Of a stretch of 64,000 bases of DNA, positions 46,279 through 56,589 are shown piece by piece (positions within the stretch are counted from its first letter, which is position 1; the number at the start of each line of letters is the position of its first letter). The DNA comes from Lenzites betulinus (Eukaryota; Basidiomycota; Agaricomycetes; Polyporales; Polyporaceae), in assembly GCA_022264855.1 (NCBI GenBank), contig JABYQU010000044.1, positions 186,001 to 250,000 of the forward strand. The letters are read 5' to 3'. The translations under genes were made by a program, and so were the position numbers. A model generated the notes under the pieces. The model worked only from the letters and a program-made list of their open reading frames with translations. It was not told where the DNA came from and searched no databases.

Positions 46279-48871
46279 ATGGCTGCCTTCTTGCGCCCTC
46301 CCTCTCTCGCGCTTCGCGCACTGCGTCCCTCGCATAGAACACCTGCCTTTCTGACCTGCTCACGCGCGCGGGCGAATGCCCCCTTCGTCAGGTCGTTCGC
46401 GACAGAGCCGCCTCCGCCAGCATCGCCGCGGCTTGGGAGGCGATGGCGTACCGTTGGTCGATACGCTTTCTACCTCGTTGGTTCCTCAGTTCTAGGCGTC
46501 GGTATCCTTACCAGCGCCATCTTTCTCCACGACGCCTTCACCTACCACGACCGCGTACGTCCCGTTTTCTTCTTGTACACTCCGTTTGTACTCAGCGTGG
46601 TTTAAGCACGTCGATGGTGTGCCCATCTCTCCACGCGCACTTCATCCCGAACGCGGTGGTCCCAAGAACCTACCTGTACTCTCTCGCCTACTGAGCGACT
46701 ATGAAGACAACGAGAACCGCGAACTCGTCAGCAGACCCCATCTCGTTATCGTCGGAGGTGGTTGGGGTGTGAGTCCGTCTCCGTCGCGAACCTATCACAT
46801 CCTCATCCCCACCTTCAGGCTGTTGGCGTATTGGACAAACTCTCGCCCGGCGAATATCATGTCACTATCATCTCTCCCGAGACATACACCACGTTCACTC
46901 CACTTCTTCCATGTAAGCTCAACAATCTGCTTGACTATGCACACAACATGCTGATGACGATGTGCCCTCAGCTGCTGCGGTTGGCACAGTCTCTGTCCGC
47001 TCGCTGGTCGAACCTCTTCGCAAGATTGCCGCACGTCTCAGAGGCCACCTCATCAATGCCCGCGCAGTCGACCTCGTCATGTCCGAACGCCTGCTTGAGG
47101 TCGAGACAATTGTCGCTGGCGGTACCGGCGAACGCATGTACATCCCGTACGTTTCTACCGTGTCTAAATTTAGAACGCGAACCTGACGCGTTATTTCAAT
47201 AGATACGACAAACTGATCATTGCGGTTGGCTCTACTTCGAGCACTCACGGGGTGGCCGGTTTGGAGCACTGTTTCCAGCTGAAGACTATTGCCGATGCAC
47301 AGTCTATCAGGAAACGGATTATCGGTATGCTTCTTAGCTATATTGTGCCTGTTTTGGAAACTGACGGACCTTTGAAGACAATTTCGAAGCGGCGTCCTTA
47401 CCCACGACTACACCTGAGCAACGCCGCAAGCTTTTGAGCTTCGTCGTTTGCGGCGGTGGTCCCACCGGAGTCGAGACAGCTGCGGAAATATACGACTTGT
47501 GCCAAGAGGATCTCATCAACTACGTGGGTATATGCATACTTGTTCCTTGACAACTTCATCTACTCAACCTACGCCACAGTTCCCAAAGATCTGTCGACAG
47601 GAAGTATCGATACATGTTATCCAAAGCCGGGAACACATTCTGAACACGGTACGCAATTTACACCACCTGCTAAACATCGCGCGTGCTTACCGTATGCGAC
47701 AGTACTCAGAAGCAATCTCGCGCTACGCGGAAGATAAGTTCATGCATGACAACATCGACCTCATCACGTCCGCACGCGTGCAGGCTGTTTCCACAGACCG
47801 GGTAACGTACACGCGGCGCAACGAGAAAGGCGAAACAGAGACACACGAGATCCCCACGAACTTCGTATTATGGAGTACGGGTATCGCAATGAACCCGTTC
47901 ACGCGCCGCGTGGCGGACTTGTTGCCGAACCAGGTGCACAAGAAGGCGATCGAGGTCGACGCGCACTTGAGGGTCAAGGGTGCTCCGTTGGGTGAGGTGT
48001 ATGCTATCGGCGATGCGAGCACGGTTCGTACTGCTGGCTCATAGTGCATGCTACGAGCAGGTGATGACATGTTCTGTTTTAGATTGAGACGTCTGTGGTA
48101 CCCTACCTGCTTGAACTCGTGGACGAAGCGGACAAGAACAAGGACGGCAGGATTGACTACGACGAGTGGGAAATCATGGGTTCGTCAGCCATCCCTTTCA
48201 AAGACTTATTTTGCTAATAGAGACCACGATGCAGTCGCGCGCATCAAGAAGCGCATTCCGATGGCAGAAGAGCAACTCCTTAAAGTCCGCGAGCTGTTCG
48301 ATCTATACGACTCCGACGCGGACAACAGTCTCACCCTGAACGAGCTCGCCGTGCTACTCCAGGAGATCGGAAACAAGATCACGGCCTTGCCTGCAGTGCG
48401 TCTCTTCTCGTCTCCCCGCCGCTTACAGAGACTGACTAACCCTTCGCTTCCGCACCCAGACCGCGCAAGTCGCCTCGCAGCAGGGCAAATACCTCGGGAA
48501 GAAGCTCTCGCAGGTCGCGCGGCACCGCAGCGTGCTCGAGGCAAACGGGCTGCGCCCGGAGGAGGGCGACGAGACGGTCGCGCCGCCGTTCCGCTACCTG
48601 CACCTCGGCTCGCTCGCGTACATCGGGAACGCGGCAGTGTTCGACCTCGGCCGGTTCAGCTTCATGGGCGGGCTCGCGGCGATGTACGCGTGGCGGAGCG
48701 TGTACTGGAGCGAGCAGGTGAGTATGCGCACGCGCGCGCTGCTGATGATCGACTGGATCGTGAGGTGCGTGTTTCCGCATTTTTGTGATTTCGTGTGATG
48801 GAGGTTGATCGTGGTTTGTGGTTGTGCTTTCTGTAGGGGCATATGGGGGCGCGACTTGTCGCGGCTGTAGC
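46279..48871 (+). CDS. External alternative NAD(P)H:ubiquinone oxidoreductase (NDH-2) with EF-hands
   Basis: This enzyme passes electrons from cytosolic NAD(P)H to ubiquinone on the outer face of the inner mitochondrial membrane, bypassing complex I without proton pumping. The N-terminus ([20 protein letters not shown]) is an import signal, followed by a membrane helix ([20 protein letters not shown]). The first dinucleotide-binding site is IVGGGWGAVG and the second [24 protein letters not shown] closes the FAD fold. An inserted calcium-binding unit has two complete loops, [12 protein letters not shown] and [12 protein letters not shown], so activity is probably calcium-regulated. The C-terminus [20 protein letters not shown] and the last exon encoding [10 protein letters not shown] are typical. 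Short exons are joined by GT..AG introns; the protein is about 690 residues. Confidence 0.95.
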
Positions 48872-49385
48872 CTGCGAGCCAGGTGCGATTGACGTGCTCC
48901 CGCACTGGTACTGAGCGCGGTGAAAAGTGGATGCTGTACGCTATGCGTTGGACATGGCTGTAGCTTGGACGTTCCATCGCTCTGCGTGTAGTTATTGCGT
49001 GTAGTTGCTTAGAATATACCTCCGTATCCACCGTGAACGTCCGGATTTCACTCAGTTGGAGAATATTGAGTCCTCATAGTCGCATGATTATAACACTATA
49101 GATTCCCAATGGGGGATCTTGAGAATAATCCTATTCGCAAATCATCCTGCCGCAACACCGTGACCCAATGACTTTAGGGTGATGCCCGATCACAAAGCCC
49201 AAAAGAAATCTGGAAAGACACATAATGTGGAGCTAACTTTCGAAGTATCTGCCACAGCGCGCAGCGCATGCGATAGACCGCTACTGCATTTCCTGGGTTT
49301 CTATAAGCGTGAGCACCTGCACTAGAAACGGACGAATGCATCGACGAGACGTACCGGACGACGCCGTTTCCAATGAGTCCGCGCG
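48872..49385. other. Convergent 3' region
   Basis: 514 bases between two stop codons facing each other; nothing recognised beyond likely 3' untranslated sequence. Confidence 0.55.
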
Positions 49386-51281
49386 TCAGAAACATATCTT
49401 CACCGTCGCATCCCTGAGCACATTCTCCCAGCCAATGTACTGCGCCCGCGCCCACAGCCCAACCCTGTCCCCCGGACGAAGCGCATCCAAGAAGCCTTTG
49501 CCGATGCCATAGCCCCCCATCGTCGCCTGCTGGCCCTTGTGCGTGTCGTTCCATTGGTACATCCACGTCAGAATGGAGTCGATGTAGGAGGACGGAGCAC
49601 GGTCGTCCCACTTGACTTCGTAGCGGCCGCAGGTATCATCCGCGACGCGGTTCCGCTGCACGAGCCATGTAGTCTGCCCGTCTTCGTTGGGGACGACGGT
49701 GTAACCGAGCCGGTGTATGTCGGGTAGAATGTCGTCTGGATTGAGGAGAACGTCTTGCGATGCCACGAGATCGTCCCAAAACCCGTTATCATCATCCGAC
49801 GCACCCTGGTGGGCCGACGGAGTGCATTTGCGGAAGATGCACGCCTCATACCAAGAATAGGCTCCCGAGAATGTTCCTGTCAAAATTAATGCGCGTTGGG
49901 CGCATTGAGGAGTAAGCCGTCAGATCTAGACGCAAGTAAGGACACCCAGCACACTATTTAAACCACCTACCTTCACATCCAAGCTCACCACCCCAGCCTT
50001 GGTCATGGCCTTCGATGTTCCAAAGGATCACCTTGACGCCCCCTCCGGCATCACGCGGGAGAGGGGGAGTAACCACGCAAAGGCGTGCAGCGCTAGCCTC
50101 CTCCACCAACCGTTGAGGATCCCACAATAGATAGTCTGCCTCCAGCCGGATCCCTTTACGCGCGCGTTGAAGACTGTGATCCCAATCAACATCTTCTAAT
50201 GTAGCGCGCGGTAACGACCCATAGATAAGGCCGCAGGAAGGCGTGGTAGGTGCTTTCCAGAGTGAGAACGTGAGCCGCCAGTCCCAGACGGTGTCGCCAG
50301 CACGAGCGAAGATACGAAACCCAGAAAACCTGCCACTGCCGTTGAGGAGCCCAACGATACGGAAGAGGTCAACCTCGCTAGACTCCTCGTCCTCGCTGAA
50401 TTCCGAAACGCCAGATCTGTCTCGGTTCGTGTTCAAGATCGTTGAGGCATCCCGACGGTCAAGTGCCTGATGGTTTAGATTGTAACGTTTAGTAGCGTTT
50501 GGGGTGATATGAAGTTTGCACAGCTTACTCGATGTGTGGATAAGCTCGCAACATCTGCACGAAGACCTCTTGTCTCCGCAAGCACGAGGCCGCCGATGCG
50601 CGCTGAGTTTTCCACATACTGGAGGAAGTGTATGTTTGCGTTTGTCAACAAATCCATACGCTGATCGAGTTCAATGGTTGCCCGTGTCTACATTGAATCG
50701 TCTCGTCACTCGGAATCGTGGAATCCATTCTACTTCGTTGGAAACATACCACGAATGTGCGCAGACAATCGTCCAATCTGACATTCAAAGCCTTCACCTC
50801 ATTGGTGATTTCATCCTGATTCCTCAGCATATGGATGAATCGTCCTTTTTTGTCCTTGCGCAGCCGTCGGCGCATGAGGTTCTCGATATCCAAGAGAGTG
50901 CTTGCCGGACATCGGTCGAAGACACTGTCAGAACCCTAGTTATCGATATATGGAGGATCCGATATACTCACCAGATCAGACTTTGGATATGATCTTTCGA
51001 CACGACATTTCCGTTACACAGCTTCAGTTGTTCGTTCACGTCTAGCAAGAAATTGGCTGCCCGCTCAGCGAGGACTCGGCAGTCGTCTTGCAAGTCCTCG
51101 ATCTCCTATACCACTTTGTTACAATGAGAGACCTTTTGTGGTGACCAAACTGGCGCACCTTGGCCTTTTCGGCAATGGCTAAAGCATACTCAAAGGCGGT
51201 GCTCAAACCAGGAACAGGAATACCCGCCGTCGCCCCCTTAGCAATTGTGAGCGCCGTGATGACGGAGTCTAATGCAGGCAT
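49386..51281 (-). CDS. Protein with MLKL/HeLo-like helical N-terminus and a conserved 'HDQGWGG' C-terminal domain
   Basis: Exon 1 (51281-51159) encodes a 41-residue start with GIPVPGLSTAFEYALAIAEK. Exon 2 continues with EIEDLQDDCRVLAERAANFL, then helices with LLDIENLMRRRLRKDKKGRF and NEVKALNVRLDDCLRTFV. This fits the fungal N-terminal helical-bundle family related to MLKL/HeLo domains, often found on Agaricomycete NLR-like proteins and implicated in membrane-targeting cell death; that function is inferred. The C-terminal half contains VILWNIEGHDQGWGG, then after an intron GTFSGAYSWYEACIFR, a WLVQRNRVA strand and LRPGDRVGLWARAQYIGW, ending in KICF. This second domain recurs in the divergent neighbour at 52479. 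No nucleotide-binding or repeat domain links the two parts. Total length is about 480 residues. One splice acceptor (GACAG before TGTCTTC) is chosen for frame. Confidence 0.78.
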
Positions 51282-52478
51282 CCTATTCTCTTAGGAGCGT
51301 CGTAAGGAGAGAGAATACGTTGAGCCACTGGGTGCACCAAGGAGATGTTGCTTATGCGGTGGGGGCGCGCGTGGCGAGAACCGGAGGATGGGATATGGGT
51401 CGATGGTGCGTCAATGAGCGAGTACCGCTCTGCTTTATATAGAGGTCATTTCGGCGATGAACACTGCAGAGGTTACAATTCCACCACTTCAGATGAACGA
51501 GTATATGGACCCCGTTCGGAGGAGTCGCTCAGGGAGCCGTAGCCCGTTAACGAGAAAGTACATCTAGAAGGCTGAGGATGGTCAACTTGCCATTGAATTA
51601 CGAGAGCGGCTGGCAACGCGGCGCCGCCGGGTTGACTTGTGAATAGAAGTCCGAATTCCATTCTGCAGGTGTCGTTATGGCCGGACACCCCCAAACTTTA
51701 TGAGCAGCTTATGGACATAACTGGAACAGTTGGTTCACCGTAAGGACTCTGATCAGGGGGAACCGGAGCGTCAGCTGCCATTACAGCGCGGGCGCCAAGA
51801 ACTTACCTGACATCTACAAACTACTCAGTGAGCCTCAAAGCATGCGAACGAAATCCTCGTGGTGGAAAGACCAACGCTTCTAAGCAGCGTGGTGGACTAG
51901 TGGCGCGAGGCTTCCGAGACAGCCATGAGAACGGTGCAACTTCGAGGGACCGAGGGTGCCGTTGACGAGAAAGTCTTCGGCGAGGCATCATCGGACAAAC
52001 GCACCCGGGGGGCCGAAGGCTGCTGTGTTGTCTGTCGCAAGTGACAACGAACGGGTAGTAGGAACGTAGGGTGGTACCAGCGTCTTTCAAGCTGAGAATT
52101 GGGCCCGACTGGGACCGAGAGCTTCAGTATGACTCGGATGATGATCGCAAGTACATTGTATGTAGGGCTGTGTAATCACATCACTTACGTAACTTACATG
52201 CAGAGTGTTTTGGGGCCTGGGCAATAAAATCAAGTCAAGTCACCGGTGCCTGAGACCGAACGTTAACATCCGACTCATCGGTGCCACCACGACTCGTTTG
52301 CGTGTAAGTAGTGCTCACTCGGCCTGGAATACCAAATATTTGGCTAAAGCGCTGTAGCTTTGCCACTGCGGGCCTGGGCCATTTGATCCGAAGGTCATAG
52401 CTATACCTAGTATATAAGATTCAGTACAGCCAAGGCGTTGCCTGACATTGCCCCCAGTATAGGCCAGTACGTTGTCGA
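51282..52478. other. Divergent intergenic region of the 'HDQGWGG' gene pair
   Basis: 1.2 kb between divergent starts; presumably both promoters. No recognised gene or repeat. Confidence 0.5.
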
Positions 52479-53509
52479 ATGACTGCGCAGGATACCTCCG
52501 ACATGGGACAGGACCAAAGCCAGGCTAATCCGGAAACCCCGTTGGTCCCCGAACCGCGAAATCGGCGGCGACGCGGCTTGAAACAACATCAGCCGTCGTC
52601 GGCATCGTCTGGAGGTATCTTGCATGTACGCCCTCGATGCAATGACCGTGTACTCACATCTCTGCAACATCTAGATGCGAACGAGGCGTCCCATGTATCA
52701 GAATTTCGCCCGACACTAGATGACGTGCATGCTCTGCGATACATCTTCGTCCAACTCGGCCTCCCTGCGGAACTCATCTTCCATATCCTGGATGAGGCCG
52801 CCTACTACCCCACAATATATGCATCGCTGCTAAAGCTACCGCAAAATGCCTCAGATCGTCCACTAAAGGTTTCCGCTAGAGAGTGCGTTGCAAAGCAGCA
52901 CTGCGCCGCGCGACTCTGCATGGTCAGCTCGCCTATGCCGCATGGCACCCCCGGGGAGACGTGGCGAGCGAAGGCAGTAATCTGGGATATACAGAGTCAC
53001 GATCAGGGCTGGGGCGGCGACCATCCAGGTATGTTAGGCTTTCAAAGGGTGGGGTGCATTGCATGCATCGAGTCGAGTTGATGATATACGTACCCTAGGG
53101 ACTTATCGAGGCGCCTACTCCTGGTTCGACGCATGCATATTCCGCCCCGCCGTAGCAGTCATAGATGACGAGACGAAGACGGAGCTCACAAACCGTCGGA
53201 GCAGCGACAGCACCTATTCGCCGCGTTTCGGCCCCTCCCTCACCCCTTCCACCTCTGGTCTCTTCGGCGATATATATTGTGACCCCAAGGACGTATCTCC
53301 CCGCCTCGCAACGCTTGGGTACACTCTCGTCACGCATGGCGCGGGCGAGGCATCCTCTCCCACGTGGCTTGTACAACGTAACCTTGTTGGGCGCGGCAAC
53401 TTTCAAGAGCACCGCGTCGCATGGGGTGAATGGAACGCGAGTGCGACAGACGCAGAGCAGCTCCAGCAAAATGGCGGCGGCCCGGACGACGGTTTCGTAG
53501 CGGCGCTCC

Positions 53510-53523
53510 GGCCGGGAGATGTC
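53510..53523 (+). repeat. Left copy of 14-bp target-site duplication
   Basis: GGCCGGGAGATGTC, identical to 54381-54394, flanks the poly(T) end of the insert. Confidence 0.92.
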
Positions 53524-54380
53524 TTTTTTTTTTTTTTTTTAGGTCAAGGGTATATTGTTACAACGTTACACACAACGAATGCTACATGCGCTGGTTCGTA
53601 TACACCACCAAAGTCCCAATCCCAACACAGGCTCTCGCCCACCCTATAAACGGATGAATCCTCCCCATGACTTGCGTTGGTGTGTTTGGCGACACGGCAG
53701 AGCCTCCCAACGTGGGTGTGAGGTGCGAACGAGTACACCGATGTGAGTGGGTGGTTGCGCCGGGCTGGGTATGCCTCTGTGCCCGCAGGCCCAGTGAGTT
53801 CGACCGAGGTCTCCCCAATGTCCACGGATGTGTGCAACGTAAGAGTCCCGAAGTCCGAAAGGAGCGCCCACCAATCCACGACTGAACCCCCCAGGCGGCT
53901 ACACCCGAACCCCCGGGGGCACCCTCCCATCCACCTACGCATACCGCCTAATCGAAGATCCATACGTCCTGGGCGCGCAAGAGGTCAGGTGTGCGTTATG
54001 AGTGGGGCAAGCCCCTTCCTGTAGCCTCAAGATGCCTCGACCGCTGGGAGAAAACCCGGCTCCACAGTCGGTTAACCCGCCAATCCTCAACTTGAGCCCT
54101 CAGCGGGGGATTCCCGTTACAGGGAGCGCGATGCGAGACCGTCGTCGTAAGTCGCTCATTGGGAAGGTCGACAGGCGCGGAGGGGAGTGGTGTGCTGGAT
54201 GTGGTGGTGTTGCTGCACGATGTGCCGATAACTGAGAGGGAATGTTTGACCGTGGCGAGAATGGTATTAAGAGAGGTTTGGTACGATAGGAGGCCGCCGA
54301 TGGGCAAGATCGCCGCCCCACTCGCTGTCGACGAACGGGCGCCTAAGCGAGGTGATGGTGGTTCGAGGTCAAGGAGGGAT
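53524..54380 (-). mobile_element. Retroposed segment (minus orientation) with poly(A) tail
   Basis: On the plus strand the insert starts with 17 T's (53524-53540), that is a poly(A) tail on the minus strand, and ends at 54380. Both sides carry the same 14 bases GGCCGGGAGATGTC. Poly(A) plus a target duplication of this size indicates target-primed reverse transcription, as done by LINE-type machinery. Reading the minus strand, AATATA lies about 12 bases before the tail, suitable as a polyadenylation signal. The body contains open stretches (minus 54307-53996 and 53963-53544) that I do not recognise. It could be a processed copy of a cellular mRNA or a 5'-truncated non-LTR element. Confidence 0.85.
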
Positions 54381-54394
54381 GGCCGGGAGATGTC
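54381..54394 (+). repeat. Right copy of 14-bp target-site duplication
   Basis: GGCCGGGAGATGTC, identical to 53510-53523; the host coding frame continues immediately afterwards. Confidence 0.92.
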
Positions 54395-54481
54395 GTCGCC
54401 CTTTGGATGCGGGCACTATATCCTGGCTGGGCGAATTTCTGCAAGCACGCCTCAGTGAAGATAATGTACGATGTCTACTGA

Positions 54482-55231
54482 AGCCGACTGGAGGTCATGG
54501 TGCGTATTCGATACGCTTTGGCTTGACTATCGTTCATACTTACTTACAGCGTCTCCACCAGGTGTCTCGAGCGCGATACTGTCGGTTTGTGAATGGCCAT
54601 TGCTTGTGAGTGCGCGGTGTTGTTGCTTCGGAATGTGTATAGTATGTACATGTATAGTGTGCACTATTCGCAATTGTTTGTACCCTGCTTAACCCCCCCC
54701 CCTCCCTCTGATTTATTCAAGTTGTGCAACATCCTGCTTGTTCTTCTCATCAGTTTAGCAATTATCCCAGACAGCTCCCCGTCTTTTCAAGTTTCGTCGT
54801 GCTCAATCTTCATATCACTGCTTTATACCCCGGAATGCGCCGTAACCTTGGAGAGCCCTGACCCGGGCTAATCGCTACTTACCATCCCCAACATGCATAC
54901 GTGCACTGCCTCTTCTGTGCGATCATTCCTCATCCATACATACCCCATTGACTACGCTGGGGTCGGACCACTCCGATCGTAACATTCTGCATCAACATTT
55001 GCCACTACGCTAACTATACACAGCAATTCGTCAAGTCCGAGTGACACCAAGCACAGTCCAAACTATGTCCATCGTAACGCGTGAGTATCGTGTCCATAAC
55101 TGTTCGTGGACGAAACGAAGCTCCAGTCCTTCACTGACAACCGTCCAGGTACCCCGGAATCCTCCGAAACGCGCCGCCATCCTTGCAACAAACGTGCCGC
55201 ATGACTGGTGCGTCCAATAGGCTGAGGTAAT
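54482..55231. other. Convergent intergenic region
   Basis: 750 bases; includes a run of nine C's near 54691-54699 and otherwise no recognised feature. Confidence 0.5.
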
Positions 55232-55820
55232 TCAGATGGAGCTCGAGCTGGTGATCGTGAATTGCGGGCTGAAGTTGCCCGAGTCGCCGAACACTATGCA
55301 TGGGTCAACGTCAGCGCTCGATTCAATAATTGTTTCGAGTACAGAAGGAAAGCACACGTACGGACGAGGCTGTAATCACTGCCGTGAAGGACCCACGGCA
55401 CGGTGACCTCAATACGTCCAAGAAGGATATCGAAGCCATCCGCGAGGATCACTGCAAGGCCCGTCAGCCAAGAACCCTCACAGAGTGCGCGAACACCGCA
55501 GCGAGTACGTACACGGTGTGGTCAGGTCGCCCTGGCGCAGGAGGATGGTGCCGATCTTGTTCGTGATGTTCACGGGCGCGTTGGTGGTGTCCCTAGCATT
55601 CCACGCCGCGTCAGCGTTCATTCTGTAGGTGGCACGGGAAGAGTTGGCTTGAACGTACCAAGTGACGTTGTGGCGCTGGCCCTTGACCCAGACAGTGCCC
55701 GCATGAGGGTACAGCACAGGCGGTACGAACACATCCCGCCTTTCCAGGCTCGCAGTGGGGGCACCCAGCACGAGCTGAGCCCACGAGGCAAGAAGAGCAA
55801 AAGCAAGCGCGAACTTCATG
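55232..55820 (-). CDS. Small secreted Kre9/Knh1-like cell-wall protein
   Basis: Four short exons on the minus strand give a protein of about 125 residues. From ATG 55820 it begins with a signal peptide (MKFALAFALLASWAQLVLGA); an in-frame ATG at 55844 would add eight residues and is less typical. The mature part has VPPVLYPHAGTVW, HNVTW, NITNKIGTILLR, ADGFDILLGRIEVTVP and LFGDSGNFSPQFTI, the beta-sandwich pattern of the Kre9/Knh1 N-terminal domain (Ser-Thr-rich GPI-anchored family). Unlike longer relatives it ends right after the domain in TSSSSI, with no Ser/Thr stalk or GPI signal, so it is probably released or wall-bound. The exact biochemical role of the family is not settled; in yeast it is tied to beta-1,6-glucan assembly. 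Confidence 0.85.
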
Positions 55821-55844
55821 AAGACAGACACGGTGTAAGACATC

Positions 55845-56589
55845 TTCGGCACTAGTGTGATCGTGAGCGTCGTGCAGAACGAGAACGTATGTCGTGAGTG
55901 AACGCGACGGCGGTGCGCGGCAGGAGGGAGACTGGGGAGACAACCTCGAGAGCGTCGACCTGCTCCATCGCCGGGTGCGCCCCTATATATACCCATGCCC
56001 CACCCCCAAGGGCTCGGCAGGAATGTGCGCCTGACATATCCCGGATTCGGCTACCTGCGTGCTTCTAGTGGTCTCATGCCACTTCGCGGTTATGTTGCAC
56101 CCTTCACCGGGTGAGGCATCTGATGTTCCGCGCGCATGGCCGGCCTGGGCGGATTGAGCAGTCTCGCGCCCGATGTAGCAGCGAGCGTGCATGTGCGCGG
56201 GGGAAGAGAAGAAGAGGGAAGGCAGTCAGCTGGGCGCCGCGCCGTCGCGAATCCGCGATTGGGCGATAGAGAGGGCGCGAAGAGACGAGAAGGTATGCAG
56301 GGCGGGAAGTATCCCCGGCGCTCTGTCTACGTACACTGTCACGGGTGCAGTACTCGAAGATTCGACACGGCGAAGATCAGCGAGTATGGGAGCGATGCAG
56401 GAAGAGTACGAAGACGAGGTGTGGCTGGACGTGCCATTACGCTCGTATGTGGGAGTGTGCTTGACAGACCGCAGGTCCGATTGGCGGCGTATACCTGCCC
56501 CAGCAGAGGGATATCTCCTCCACATCCATATGGCACACTTCATACATCCTTTCGCTTATGGTACAAATGTCCGCCTGCTTACGGTAATA
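55845..56589. other. Region between the Kre9/Knh1-like promoter and the 3' end of the RING gene
   Basis: Holds the promoter of the Kre9/Knh1-like gene on its left side; the rest shows no recognised feature. Confidence 0.5.
55984..55991 (-). promoter_or_regulatory. TATA box of the Kre9/Knh1-like gene
   Basis: TATATATA, about 140-165 bases upstream of the two candidate start codons on the minus strand. Confidence 0.5.

Larger units (their letters stand above)
52479..54481 (+). pseudogene. F-box-like protein with 'HDQGWGG' C-terminal domain, split by a retroposed insert
   Basis: The start at 52479 leads into a charged N-terminus (NRRRRGLKQHQ) and an F-box-like segment (LGLPAELIFHILDEAAYYP). 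The C-terminal domain matches the neighbour at 49386-51281: VIWDIQSHDQGWGG, an intron, GTYRGAYSWFDACIFR, WLVQRNLVG and ALRPGDV. Coding is interrupted at 53523 by a T17 tract and an 857-bp insert. It resumes directly after the duplicated target at 54395 with VALWMRALYPGWANF and ends KIMYDVY at TGA 54479-54481. The two halves meet in frame when the insert and one duplication copy are ignored, so the gene was intact when hit. As it stands the frame reads through Phe codons into foreign sequence and stops at 53649. Confidence 0.82.

Noticed and set aside
52872..52979. Possible extra intron between the F-box-like part and the HDQGWGG part of the split gene
   Set aside because: The frame is open throughout and no canonical donor and acceptor pair improves it.
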